Origin: a bacterium HR29
Lineage (GTDB): Bacteria > Chloroflexota > Dehalococcoidia > Tepidiformales > Tepidiformaceae
Length of the DNA stretch: 64,000 nt
Assembly: GCA_002898215.1 (NCBI GenBank)
Contig: BEIF01000001.1
Location: 415,501-479,500 of the forward strand
Reading direction: 5' to 3'
Both the position numbers and the translations under genes were made by a program. Position 1 is the stretch's first letter. Each line of letters opens with the position of its first letter. The notes beneath the pieces are model-generated. The model searched no databases, was not told where the DNA came from, and worked only from the letters and a program-made list of their open reading frames with translations. This document shows, in pieces, positions 32,685-40,356 of this stretch.

Positions 32685-33245
32685 ATGGCTGACACGGAGC
32701 CTGTGAAGGCTGGCAACCTGGTCGCCTGCCCGCTCTGCGGGGAGTGGAACATCGAGGGGGCGGACCACTGCGAAAACTGCCTCGCCGATTTGGCGGCCCT
32801 CGACGTCCCCGTCACCGCTCAACCGGGCGCCGAGACCGAGTTCAACACGCCCCTCACGTCCCTCCGTGTGCTGCGGCCGGTCGTCGTCGCACCGGAAACC
32901 CCCGTCCGTGACGTCGTCGCCCGCCTCCGCGACGAGCCCGACACCGCGGCCGTCGTGATGCGCGGGAGCACGGTCGTGGGCATCTTCACCGAACGGGATG
33001 TCCTGAAGCGCATCGTCGGCCGACCGGAGCGGCTCGACGACCCGGTGGAGCGGTGGATGACCCCCGACCCCGTCATCCTGCGCGACTCCGACACCATCGC
33101 TGTGGGCCTCCACAAGATGGCCGTGGGAGGGTTCCGCCATCTCCCGCTGGTGCACGGCGACGAGTTGGTAGGCGTCGTTTCCGGGAGCGACTTGCTCATT
33201 TGGTTCCTCATCCACTACTTCGAGGGCGTCCCCGCCGGCTCGTAG
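32685..33245 (+). CDS. Zinc-ribbon and CBS-pair protein closing the kor operon
   Basis: A 186-residue protein with an N-terminal zinc ribbon (CPLCGEWNIEGADHCENC, residues 15-32) and two CBS motifs (VRDVVARLRDEPDTAAVVMR with GIFTERDVLKR, then HKMAVGGFRHLPLV). The ATG at 32685 has GGAAGGAGA upstream. The first CBS half is very like that of the operon's opening gene, differing by the added zinc ribbon. This zinc-ribbon/CBS layout is seen in unnamed proteins of several phyla. Position after korAB suggests adenylate control or assembly help for Kor, but this is inference. Confidence 0.82.
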   Translation: MADTEPVKAGNLVACPLCGEWNIEGADHCENCLADLAALDVPVTAQPGAETEFNTPLTSLRVLRPVVVAPETPVRDVVARLRDEPDTAAVVMRGSTVVGIFTERDVLKRIVGRPERLDDPVERWMTPDPVILRDSDTIAVGLHKMAVGGFRHLPLVHGDELVGVVSGSDLLIWFLIHYFEGVPAGS

Positions 33246-33353
33246 CGCCCGCTTCGGCCGCAATAAGGCTGGATACATCTCTCGGGCTCGCCTATACTTC
33301 CCCGATGCCGTATCGTTGGCAATAGATGTACGCTATGGCTCGGGGGTAAGCTC

Positions 33354-34256
33354 GTGGAGCTGGCGCAGATCGAAGCGTTTCTGGCCGCCGCCGAATGCGG
33401 CAGCTTCAGCCGCGCCGCCGAGATGCTGCACGTCGCCCAGCCCTCCCTCTCGAACCGCATCCAGTCCCTCGAGCGCGAAGTTGGCCAAGTCCTCTTCGAG
33501 CGCATGGGCCGTGGCGTCCGCCTTACCGACGCGGGGAGGTGGTTCCTCCCCTACGCCCAGCGCGCCAAGCGCTCGCTCGAAGATGGCCTCCGTGTCCTTC
33601 AGGGCGCGCGCGAAGGCACCGCCGGCCGGCTCTCCATCGGAACCGCTCCGGCGGTCGGCACCTACGTACTCCCCCGGCTCCTGAAGGTGTTCTGCGACCG
33701 GCACCCCGGGGTCGACGTGAGTGTGCGCACGGGCCACTCCGACGAAGTGCTGCAAATGGTGCTCGAAGATGACGTCCAGATGGGGTTCGGGCGGCCCATC
33801 TCCCATCCCGACGTGCACACGGTCACCCTCTTCCGCGACGAGCTGGTGCTCGTCGTCTCCTCGCACCACCGGTACGCGAAGCGGGGTCAAGTGACGGTCG
33901 AAGAGCTGGCCAAAGAGTCCCTCATCCTCTTCGACCGAGACTCCAGCTACTATTCGATGATCCTCAACCTCTTCCGCGATGTGGGCATGGTGCCCGAGCA
34001 GCGCATGCAGCTCGATTCCATCGAGGCGACCAAGAAGATGGTGGAAGCGAACCTCGGCGTTGCGCTTCTCCCCGAGGTCTCCGTGGACCGTGAGATCAAG
34101 CTGGGAACCCTGCACAAGGTCCACATCGCTGCTGCCGAGCCGGTGACCCGCGAGATCGCCGTCATGTATCGGCGGCACAAGCCGCAGACGGGCCTCATGT
34201 CCGCCTTCCTCGACTTGCTTTCGCAGGTGTACCGCGTCCAGCTCCCCGCAGCCTGA
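33354..34256 (+). CDS. LysR family transcriptional regulator
   Basis: A 300-residue LysR-type protein with an N-terminal winged helix (residues 1-60: AECGSFSRAAEMLHVAQPSL is the recognition region) and a two-lobe effector domain (GTAPAVGTYVLPRLLKVF, then LVLVVSSHHRY). The ligand is not known. GTG start with GGGGGT upstream. It lies 108 bases after the kor operon on the same strand; the intergenic stretch contains the dyad-like ATACAT (33270s) and ATGTAC, a possible self-operator. It could control kor or its neighbours, but LysR proteins most often control divergent genes and none is present here. Confidence 0.9.
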   Translation: MELAQIEAFLAAAECGSFSRAAEMLHVAQPSLSNRIQSLEREVGQVLFERMGRGVRLTDAGRWFLPYAQRAKRSLEDGLRVLQGAREGTAGRLSIGTAPAVGTYVLPRLLKVFCDRHPGVDVSVRTGHSDEVLQMVLEDDVQMGFGRPISHPDVHTVTLFRDELVLVVSSHHRYAKRGQVTVEELAKESLILFDRDSSYYSMILNLFRDVGMVPEQRMQLDSIEATKKMVEANLGVALLPEVSVDREIKLGTLHKVHIAAAEPVTREIAVMYRRHKPQTGLMSAFLDLLSQVYRVQLPAA

Positions 34257-34260
34257 AGCG

Positions 34261-34785
34261 TTACTCCTTCGGGGCGGCCACGGTGCCTTGGCGCCACCGC
34301 TCCGCCTGGAGCGCCTCGAACCGCCCGTGCAGGTCGATGAGCGCCTGGAAGTGGTACAGGGCCTGCCAGAGCGCCCGTTCGGCCATCCATGCCACGTCGA
34401 CCGTGCGGCCGTCGGGCCAAACGGCCGTGCGGAACCACTGCTCAGGGGCGAGTTGCCGCAGCAGCTCGAAGGTCCTTCCCCGTTCGGCCATCACTTCGTC
34501 GGCGAGGAGGGTGATGTCGGGCTCCGGGCGGTGCGTAGCCATGTAGCCGGCCTCGTCCCATTCGGGGAATCGCGGCTGATCCTCCCGCAGTGCCTCTTCG
34601 ATGCGCCCCCGAAGAATCCGCTCCACGCCCAGGAGGTGGTACACGTGCTGATGAGCCGACCAGCGGCCATCCGGTTGGTGGTGCTGGTAGGGCTGGACGA
34701 GCGAGGCGGCCCAGTCGAGCCCTTTGACGCTGAGCTGGAGCCGGGCCATCAGCGTGGGGTCGGGAATGCGGGCGGTGGTGCTCAT
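34261..34785 (-). CDS. DinB-like domain protein
   Basis: A 174-residue four-helix-bundle protein of the DinB/DUF664 type. SAHQHVYHLLGVERILRGRI and ALYHFQALIDLHGRFEAL are helices that carry His residues able to bind a divalent metal. Such proteins are often thiol transferases or of unknown role. The ATG is preceded by GGAGG. It is convergent with the LysR gene (5 bases between stops) and divergent from the lysozyme-like gene. Confidence 0.8.
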   Translation of the reverse strand: MSTTARIPDPTLMARLQLSVKGLDWAASLVQPYQHHQPDGRWSAHQHVYHLLGVERILRGRIEEALREDQPRFPEWDEAGYMATHRPEPDITLLADEVMAERGRTFELLRQLAPEQWFRTAVWPDGRTVDVAWMAERALWQALYHFQALIDLHGRFEALQAERWRQGTVAAPKE

Positions 34786-34869
34786 GCCGAACCTCCGGGT
34801 GCTCGTGCGCGCCCTCTCGGACATTCCCCGATGGCGGCGTGCCACCAACGTACTACGGTGGGCCACAGG

Positions 34870-35478
34870 ATGGCGATTCCTCCCACGGGCTTGGGCGCGC
34901 GTGGGCTCGAGCACGTCCCGCTTCCCGAGGCAGGGCGTGCGGCGTCCTTCGTGCGAGGCGACGGTGTGCGCCCCGGCATCGCGAGGCCTGATCCCCGGCC
35001 CGCGTTCCCGCGTTCCGACCTCCGCAGCGCACCGCGCATCGAACGCCAGCCGTTGCCTGCACGGCCCGCTGTTTCGAACCGCGACCGGTGGGACGAGCTG
35101 TTGAACCGGCTGGGCGAGAAGTACAACGTGCCGCCCATCTTCCTGAAGGCCGTGATGCTGGCAGAGAGCGGGGGCGACCCGTATGCCATCGGCGATGACG
35201 GCCACTCGGTGGGCCTCTTCCAGCTTCACGACCAGGGGTACGGGTACGGGATGGGGGACCTCCGCTTCGACCCGGAGGCGAACGCCGATCGCGCCGCTCG
35301 CGGCCTCGCCGAGGCCTGGCGCGCGTGCGTCGCCGCGGGGTACACCGGCGAGTATCTCGTCCGTGCTGCCTACGACTACTCTTTCAACCCCGGCGGCGGC
35401 TTCTCCTGGCAGGGCGACCGCGTCGTGGCCTACATGAACGAACTCCTCGCCGAGGCTGGTCTTCCTCCGCTTTCCTGA
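34870..35478 (+). CDS. Lysozyme-like (SLT/transglycosylase fold) protein
   Basis: About 202 residues. The C-terminal 130 residues form a lysozyme-like domain: KYNVPPIFLKAVMLAESGGDP holds the candidate catalytic Glu, followed by SVGLFQLHDQG and AAYDYSFNPGG. The N-terminal 75 residues are Pro/Arg-rich with no signal peptide, so export is unclear. Start uncertain: ATG at 34870 or 34831; the frame also stays open upstream through antisense of the DinB gene. Peptidoglycan cleavage is likely from the family. Alone on its strand. Confidence 0.65.
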   Translation: MAIPPTGLGARGLEHVPLPEAGRAASFVRGDGVRPGIARPDPRPAFPRSDLRSAPRIERQPLPARPAVSNRDRWDELLNRLGEKYNVPPIFLKAVMLAESGGDPYAIGDDGHSVGLFQLHDQGYGYGMGDLRFDPEANADRAARGLAEAWRACVAAGYTGEYLVRAAYDYSFNPGGGFSWQGDRVVAYMNELLAEAGLPPLS

Positions 35479-35577
35479 CATCAGACATCCGCTGGTCCGG
35501 AGAGCGCCCCTGGTGCCGGGTGGTATCATCGTCGGGCGAGGGCGGGGGCCGTTCCCCTGCGGAAGGAGGTTTCCAAG

Positions 35578-37011
35578 ATGACCACCGCCGGGTACCTCGA
35601 ACGGGATGTGCAGGCGGGCGACATCAAGCTCCACTACCAGGAATGGGGGTCCGAATCCGCGCCCGTCATCCTCATGCTCCACGGGTTCGGCCTCTCCGGC
35701 CACATGTTCGACGAGTTCGCCGAGCGCGCCCAGCATCGGTACCGCCTCATCGCGCTCGACCAGCGTGGCCACGGCGATAGCGAATGGGCGAAGGATGGCG
35801 ATTACTCCCGCGAGGCCTTCGTTCGCGACCTCGAGCACTTCCGGGAGGCGCTCGGCCTCGACCGGTTCGTCCTGATGGGCCACAGCATGGGCGGTCTGAA
35901 CGCGGTGGCCTATACCGCCAAGCACCCGGACCACGTTCGCGCCCTCATCCTCGTCGACGTCGGTCCGGAAGCGGCTCGGGAGGGGGTCGACAATATCCGG
36001 CGCTTCGTCCAGGGTCCCGACGAGCTCGAGTTCGAAGAGTTCGTCCAGATGGCGCACCGTTTCAATCCCCGGCGGTCGCTCGAGAACATTCGCCAGCGCA
36101 TGCGCCACCGGCTGCGGCAGACTGAATCGGGCAAGTGGACCTGGAAGTTCGACAAGCGGTTCCGCGACCCGAACGCCCAGCTCCGGGTGGGCAGCGACCT
36201 CTCGAACGACGAGATGTGGCAGCTCTTCCGCTCGATCCAGGTGCCGACCCTGCTCGTCCGCGGTGCCGAGAGCGACGTCCTGACCCAGGAGGTCGCGGAA
36301 CGCACCGTGCGGGAAATGCCGAAGGCGAGGCTTGCCGTGGTGCCCGGGGCTGGCCACAGCGTCCCCGGCGATAACCCCGATGCCTTCACCGAAGCCGTGC
36401 TCTCGTTCCTCGACGATGTCGAATCCGGGCGATTCCAGGGCGAGGCGGGGCCTCGGGCGGCGCTCGCCGAGCAGGCGAGTGCGACGCCCGTGGCAGGACG
36501 CCGACGGTATCGGGTGCTCGCAGCCGTCCTTGCCGGTGTGGCCGTCGTCGTGGTCGGTGGGGGAGCGGCACTCTACGCCGCGCGCCGTGTGCGCCGACGG
36601 CGCTCGCGCCGCGAGCGGCTCCTCGCCCAAGCCCGGCGCCCGCTCGAGGCCGTCCAGCAGCTCGAAGCCGACCGCATCGCGCGGCGCATCGAAGAGGTCG
36701 CCGACGAGCTGGCCGACGTGGGGCGTCGGGCCGCCCGCCAGGCGCAGCGCCGGCTGCACGAGGTCGACGCGGACCGCGCGCGCCAACTCGCCGCCGAGCT
36801 CATCCGCCTCGTCGAGGAGCAGTCGCGGGAGGTGCCGAGGCGGGCCCGGAGCCTGGCCGAGCGGGCCGACGGCGCTCGGCTGCGCCGGAGCGGCAGCGGG
36901 GCACTACGGCTAGCAGGGCGTGCAGGAGGAGCGGCTGGCCGCTTCGCCATCCGCTCGCTCGTTCGTGGCACTGTGGGCACCGTCCGGAGGGCCGGGGCGT
37001 GGCGACAGTAA
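35578..37011 (+). CDS. Alpha/beta hydrolase fused to a membrane anchor and basic coiled tail
   Basis: A 477-residue protein with an unusual layout. Residues 10-280 form an alpha/beta hydrolase with the nucleophile elbow GHSMGG (Ser103), Asp233 (GAESDV) and His260 (GAGHS). Residues 312-335 are one hydrophobic segment (VLAAVLAGVAVVVVGGGAAL). The last 140 residues are an Arg-rich helical tail (EAVQQLEADRIARRIEEVAD and ERADGARLRRSGSG). A single anchor after a cytosolic domain suggests a membrane-tethered esterase whose basic tail may touch phospholipid or nucleic acid; I know no close named family. The ATG has AGGAGG 7 bases upstream. The stop lies inside the next hydrolase gene (13-base overlap). 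Confidence 0.78.
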   Translation: MTTAGYLERDVQAGDIKLHYQEWGSESAPVILMLHGFGLSGHMFDEFAERAQHRYRLIALDQRGHGDSEWAKDGDYSREAFVRDLEHFREALGLDRFVLMGHSMGGLNAVAYTAKHPDHVRALILVDVGPEAAREGVDNIRRFVQGPDELEFEEFVQMAHRFNPRRSLENIRQRMRHRLRQTESGKWTWKFDKRFRDPNAQLRVGSDLSNDEMWQLFRSIQVPTLLVRGAESDVLTQEVAERTVREMPKARLAVVPGAGHSVPGDNPDAFTEAVLSFLDDVESGRFQGEAGPRAALAEQASATPVAGRRRYRVLAAVLAGVAVVVVGGGAALYAARRVRRRRSRRERLLAQARRPLEAVQQLEADRIARRIEEVADELADVGRRAARQAQRRLHEVDADRARQLAAELIRLVEEQSREVPRRARSLAERADGARLRRSGSGALRLAGRAGGAAGRFAIRSLVRGTVGTVRRAGAWRQ

Positions 37012-37799
37012 CCATCCGCGGTATCCGCTTCGGCTGCGAAGAGCGAGGTAGGGGACGCCCGGCGTTCGTGTTCATTCACGGCTGGGCGTGCGACCGGAGC
37101 GTGTGGGCACCGCAGCTCGAGGACCTCTCTCGGGATTACCGCTGCCTCGCCGTCGACCTCCGCGGGCGGGGCGAAACGGAGGCCCAGCCGCCCTACGACG
37201 TCACCACCGCTGCGGACGACGTCGCCGCGCTCGTCCGCACGTTCGAGCTGGCGCCAGTGATTGCGGTGGGCCATAGCCTCGGAGGGCTGGTGGCGCTTCT
37301 TCTTAACCATCGCCACCCCGAGCTCGTGTGCGGCGTCGTCATCGGCGATTCCCCGCTCACGGCCGCGGCGCAGGGCTTCGACCGAACCATCGCCGCCCTC
37401 CGTGCCGCTGGCAGCATGGAGCCGGTTCGGAGCTTCATCGAGAGCTTCTTCGGCGAGGCGACGCCACCCGAGGTGCGGCAATCCGTGCTCGACCTGATGT
37501 TGGGGTGTCCAGCCGATGTTGCGGCAGGGATGCTCGAAGAAGCCGACTTCCTCAAGGCCGAACTTCCGTCCCTCCTACGGGAAGCCGACGAGAAGCCGTT
37601 CATGGCCATTTGGGCAGCTCGGCCGCTGGGGGACCCATCCAGGCTCCGCGAGCTCACACGGTTCGTCCGCCAGGAAATGGTGCCCGCCGGCCACTTCTTC
37701 CAGCTCGAACAGCCCGCGATGACGAACGCGCTCCTGCGTGCCTTCGTGGACGACGTGCGCCGCGACCCTCGCCTCGAACGGCGCGGTATCGTCGTCTGA
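36999..37799 (+). CDS. Alpha/beta hydrolase
   Basis: A 266-residue soluble hydrolase: oxyanion strand FIHGWACDRS, nucleophile elbow VGHSLGG (Ser93) and C-terminal PAGHFFQLEQP with the His. The Asp of the triad is not clear from sequence alone. It has no membrane segment. Its GTG starts 13 bases inside the upstream hydrolase gene, so the two are translated together; they are not close copies of each other. Substrate unknown (ester, lactone or thioester). Confidence 0.82.
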   Translation: MATVTIRGIRFGCEERGRGRPAFVFIHGWACDRSVWAPQLEDLSRDYRCLAVDLRGRGETEAQPPYDVTTAADDVAALVRTFELAPVIAVGHSLGGLVALLLNHRHPELVCGVVIGDSPLTAAAQGFDRTIAALRAAGSMEPVRSFIESFFGEATPPEVRQSVLDLMLGCPADVAAGMLEEADFLKAELPSLLREADEKPFMAIWAARPLGDPSRLRELTRFVRQEMVPAGHFFQLEQPAMTNALLRAFVDDVRRDPRLERRGIVV

Positions 37800-37832
37800 A
37801 CCACCGATCTCGGCCGGAAGCTCCCTCCTCGG

Positions 37833-37838
37833 TACAGT
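37833..37838 (+). promoter_or_regulatory. TACAGT -10-like box before a VanY-like gene
   Basis: TACAGT lies 7 bases before the GTG at 37846, matching the leaderless spacing seen elsewhere. Confidence 0.35.
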
Positions 37839-37845
37839 GGGGGAC

Positions 37846-38628
37846 GTGCGTCCGCTGCCCTTCACGGTCTCGGCGCTCGTCCTCCTGCTGGCGGCCTGCT
37901 CCCGGGCAGGGGGAGGCGTGGAGGTCGAGCCCGTCGGCACGTCCTCGCCCGCTTCCGGAGGGACGACGTTGACCGCCGATGCGTCGCCTAGCCCGACCGC
38001 CGGCTCCGGCACCCTCGTTCCGCCTTCGCCCACGCCGCCGGTTCCCGATCCGCTCCCCTGCGGCGACATCCTCGTCCCCATCGACAAGGAGCACGCGCTC
38101 GAACCCGATTGCGAACCGGGCGACCTCGTGCCACTGCCAGCCGAGGCGACGGATGGCGGCAGCCATCTCCTCCGTCGCGAGGCTGCGGACGCCTTGCTGC
38201 GGATGCTGGATGCTGCCCGCGCCGAAGGCCACGACCTCTACGTCGTCAGTGCGTACCGCAGCTACCGACAGCAGGAGCAGACGTTCCAGTACTGGGTTTC
38301 GGTCTTGGGCGAAACCGAGGCTCGCCGGACGAGCGCCGAGCCGGGTCACAGCGAACACCAGCTCGGCACGACGGTGGACCTCTCCAGCGCGACGGTCGGC
38401 GGGCAGCTGGTGGAGGAGTTCGGCGACACGCCCGAAGGGCGCTGGCTCGAGCAGAACGCCTGGCGTTTCGGCTTCGCGCTCAGCTACCCGCGCGGCGCGG
38501 AAGGCGTGACGGGGTACGCGTACGAGCCGTGGCACTGGCGGTATATCGGCCCCGAAGTGGCGGCGCGCTGGCGCGCGAGCGGGCTCACCCTCCGCGAGTT
38601 CCTCCTCCGGGAGTGGCAAGGACGCTGA
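37846..38628 (+). CDS. VanY-type D-Ala-D-Ala carboxypeptidase lipoprotein
   Basis: A 260-residue exported zinc peptidase. The signal peptide PFTVSALVLLLAAC places the lipid-anchored Cys near residue 17, followed by a Ser/Thr/Pro linker. The catalytic domain shows SAYRSYRQQEQTF, GHSEHQLGTTVDLSS (zinc ligands His and Asp of SxHxxGxAxD) and EPWHWRYIG (third ligand His). It trims the terminal D-Ala of peptidoglycan; in this context it is cell-wall housekeeping rather than vancomycin resistance, since no vanHAX genes are present. GTG start; a GTG 9 bases upstream is possible. Confidence 0.88.
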   Translation: MRPLPFTVSALVLLLAACSRAGGGVEVEPVGTSSPASGGTTLTADASPSPTAGSGTLVPPSPTPPVPDPLPCGDILVPIDKEHALEPDCEPGDLVPLPAEATDGGSHLLRREAADALLRMLDAARAEGHDLYVVSAYRSYRQQEQTFQYWVSVLGETEARRTSAEPGHSEHQLGTTVDLSSATVGGQLVEEFGDTPEGRWLEQNAWRFGFALSYPRGAEGVTGYAYEPWHWRYIGPEVAARWRASGLTLREFLLREWQGR

Positions 38629-38674
38629 GGGGCGGTAAGCTGGGGCGGAACGTCTGACTTGAAGGGAGTGTCCC

Positions 38675-39460
38675 ATGTCGGAGGAACACCTCCTGGCCAC
38701 TCGCGAGGGCCACGTTCTCATCCTCACGATGAACCGACCCGACCGCCTCAACGCCATCAGCGGCCCGATGCTCGCCGCCCTTTCGCGCGAGCTGCAGCAA
38801 GCGAACATCGACCCCGACGTTCGTGTCGTCGTCCTCACGGGGGCAGGCCGCGGGTTCTGTTCCGGGCTCGACCTGAAGGACTTCGGCGGCCTCGGCGTCG
38901 GGGGCGACGGCGCGTACCGCCTCTTCGACCTCCAGAACAGCCCACCGGTCGTCCTTCATCGGATGGACAAGCCCGTGATCGCCGCCATCAACGGACCTGC
39001 CGCTGGCTACGGCATGGACCTGGCCTTGGGCTGCGACATCCGCATCGCCGCCGAAAGCGCGAAGCTCGGGGCGGTGTTCGTCCGTCGCGGCGTCCTCCCC
39101 GAGTCCGGGGGCTGCTGGTACCTGCCGAGGCTTATCGGCTGGGCCCGAGCCGCGGAAGTCGCCTTCCTCGGCGAGGTGCTCGATGCCCAGCGAGCCCTGG
39201 AGCTGGGTCTGGTGAACCGCGTGGTGCCCGACGACCGCCTGATGGACGAGGCCCTCGCCTGGGCGCGGCGCATCGCGTCGAACGCCCCCCTCAGCGTCCA
39301 GGCCACGAAGCGGATGATGCGCCTTGGGCTGGACGAGACGTTCGAGGCGACGGTCGACCACACCTACCTGCAGCTCCTCCCTCTCTTCCGTACCAAAGAC
39401 TTCGAAGAGGGCGTCCGCGCTTTCGCCGAAAGGCGCGAGCCCAGCTTTCAGGGCCGCTGA
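38675..39460 (+). CDS. Enoyl-CoA hydratase/isomerase (crotonase) family protein
   Basis: A 261-residue crotonase. The oxyanion segments are GRGFCSGLDLKDFGG and NGPAAGYGMDLALGCD, and RRGVLPESGGCWYLPRLIG holds a Glu at the place used by isomerases and many broad hydratases. The first hydratase Glu position is Asp in MDLALGCD. It acts on an unknown acyl-CoA. The ATG has GGGAG upstream. Same strand as the VOC gene 26 bases downstream. Not a close copy of the crotonase at 28251. Confidence 0.86.
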   Translation: MSEEHLLATREGHVLILTMNRPDRLNAISGPMLAALSRELQQANIDPDVRVVVLTGAGRGFCSGLDLKDFGGLGVGGDGAYRLFDLQNSPPVVLHRMDKPVIAAINGPAAGYGMDLALGCDIRIAAESAKLGAVFVRRGVLPESGGCWYLPRLIGWARAAEVAFLGEVLDAQRALELGLVNRVVPDDRLMDEALAWARRIASNAPLSVQATKRMMRLGLDETFEATVDHTYLQLLPLFRTKDFEEGVRAFAERREPSFQGR

Positions 39461-39485
39461 CAGGCGCCCTTCAGGGGAGGAAGCC

Positions 39486-39866
39486 ATGAACCTCGGTGTT
39501 CGCAGCGTCAGCCTTTACGTCAGCGACCAGGAGCATGCCAAGCGCTTCTGGACCGAGACGATGGGGTTCGAACTCGTGCGAGAGATGCCGCTCGGTGACG
39601 ACCCGAACGGGCCGCGCTGGATCGAGGTTGCCCCGCCCGACCGTTCGGTGCTTCTCGTCTTGTACACGCCCCCCGAGCACGCCGACCGCGTCGGGACGTT
39701 CTCGAACGTGATCTTCCATTGCGACGATGTGGAAGCGGCCTTCCGGGAGCTCACTGCCAGAGGGGTGGAGTTCGCAGAGCCGCCGACCCGGCAGTTCTGG
39801 GGGTGGTGGTCGGTGTTCCGCGATCCCGACGGAAACCTGTACGGGCTCGGCAAGCGGGGAGAGTAG
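39486..39866 (+). CDS. VOC (glyoxalase/bleomycin-resistance) family protein
   Basis: A 126-residue protein with one paired beta-alpha-beta-beta-beta motif each half: VRSVSLYVSDQEHAKRFW and FSNVIFHCDDVEAAFREL, ending with FRDPDGNLYGL. These are metal-dependent folds; the metal pattern is partial (a candidate His is FHCDD, Glu is in the N-terminal half). Function cannot be assigned: lyase, dioxygenase or sequestration protein. The ATG has GGGGAGGAAG upstream. Likely co-transcribed with the crotonase gene. Confidence 0.78.
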   Translation: MNLGVRSVSLYVSDQEHAKRFWTETMGFELVREMPLGDDPNGPRWIEVAPPDRSVLLVLYTPPEHADRVGTFSNVIFHCDDVEAAFRELTARGVEFAEPPTRQFWGWWSVFRDPDGNLYGLGKRGE

Positions 39867-39888
39867 TGAGCGGCGGGATAGCTCGTGC

Positions 39889-40218
39889 TCAGCTCGGGCT
39901 CGTTCCTGACGGCGCGCCGAGAGCCGTGGCGAGCCCGCCGAGGTCCGCGGGGAGCTCGGTCACCGGCCGCGTCGCCCGGCACACGGTGATGTCGAAGAGG
40001 TCGCCCCACGCTGCCTCGTAGTAATCGCCGGGTCCGTCGTCGTCCGCTTCCCAGACGAGCACTACCTGGGGCTTGTCCGGAGGCGCGGCTACCCAATACT
40101 CGCCGAGAAGTCGGGCGCGGGGCGGGTGCTGGAAGGTTTTGCGGCGTTCGAAGGCCGCCATCCCTTGCGCCAACGAGCTCCCCGGCTTGAAGGAAAGGAA
40201 GGCCACAAAGAGCGGCAT
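39889..40218 (-). CDS. Small hypothetical protein (DUF3303-like)
   Basis: A 109-residue protein starting MPLFVAFLSFKPG and continuing ERRKTFQHPPRARLLGEYWV and VVLVWEADDDGP. The pattern of strands and helices fits a dimeric alpha/beta barrel like the DUF3303 domain or related small proteins. A Shine-Dalgarno sequence (GGGGGAGGG) lies upstream. It is divergent from the duplicated-barrel gene at 40357, and the two share the same fold style, which may reflect a common ancestor or just context. Confidence 0.65.
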   Translation of the reverse strand: MPLFVAFLSFKPGSSLAQGMAAFERRKTFQHPPRARLLGEYWVAAPPDKPQVVLVWEADDDGPGDYYEAAWGDLFDITVCRATRPVTELPADLGGLATALGAPSGTSPS

Positions 40219-40356
40219 GTCGCGATCCCTCCCCCGTAAGCTCCGCCGCAATCGTATCGCGGTCGGGCTCTCCTTGGGGAGATGCCCGATACCCGCTCCC
40301 TGGTAGACTGTTGCCGCCGGCGTGCCGGCGAACTGCGATTCCCTCGGGGGTTGTTC

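Noticed and set aside
33246-33353. LysR operator and promoter before the LysR gene
   Set aside because: Short ATACAT and ATGTAC words are present but not at a spacing I can support as a real T-N11-A site.
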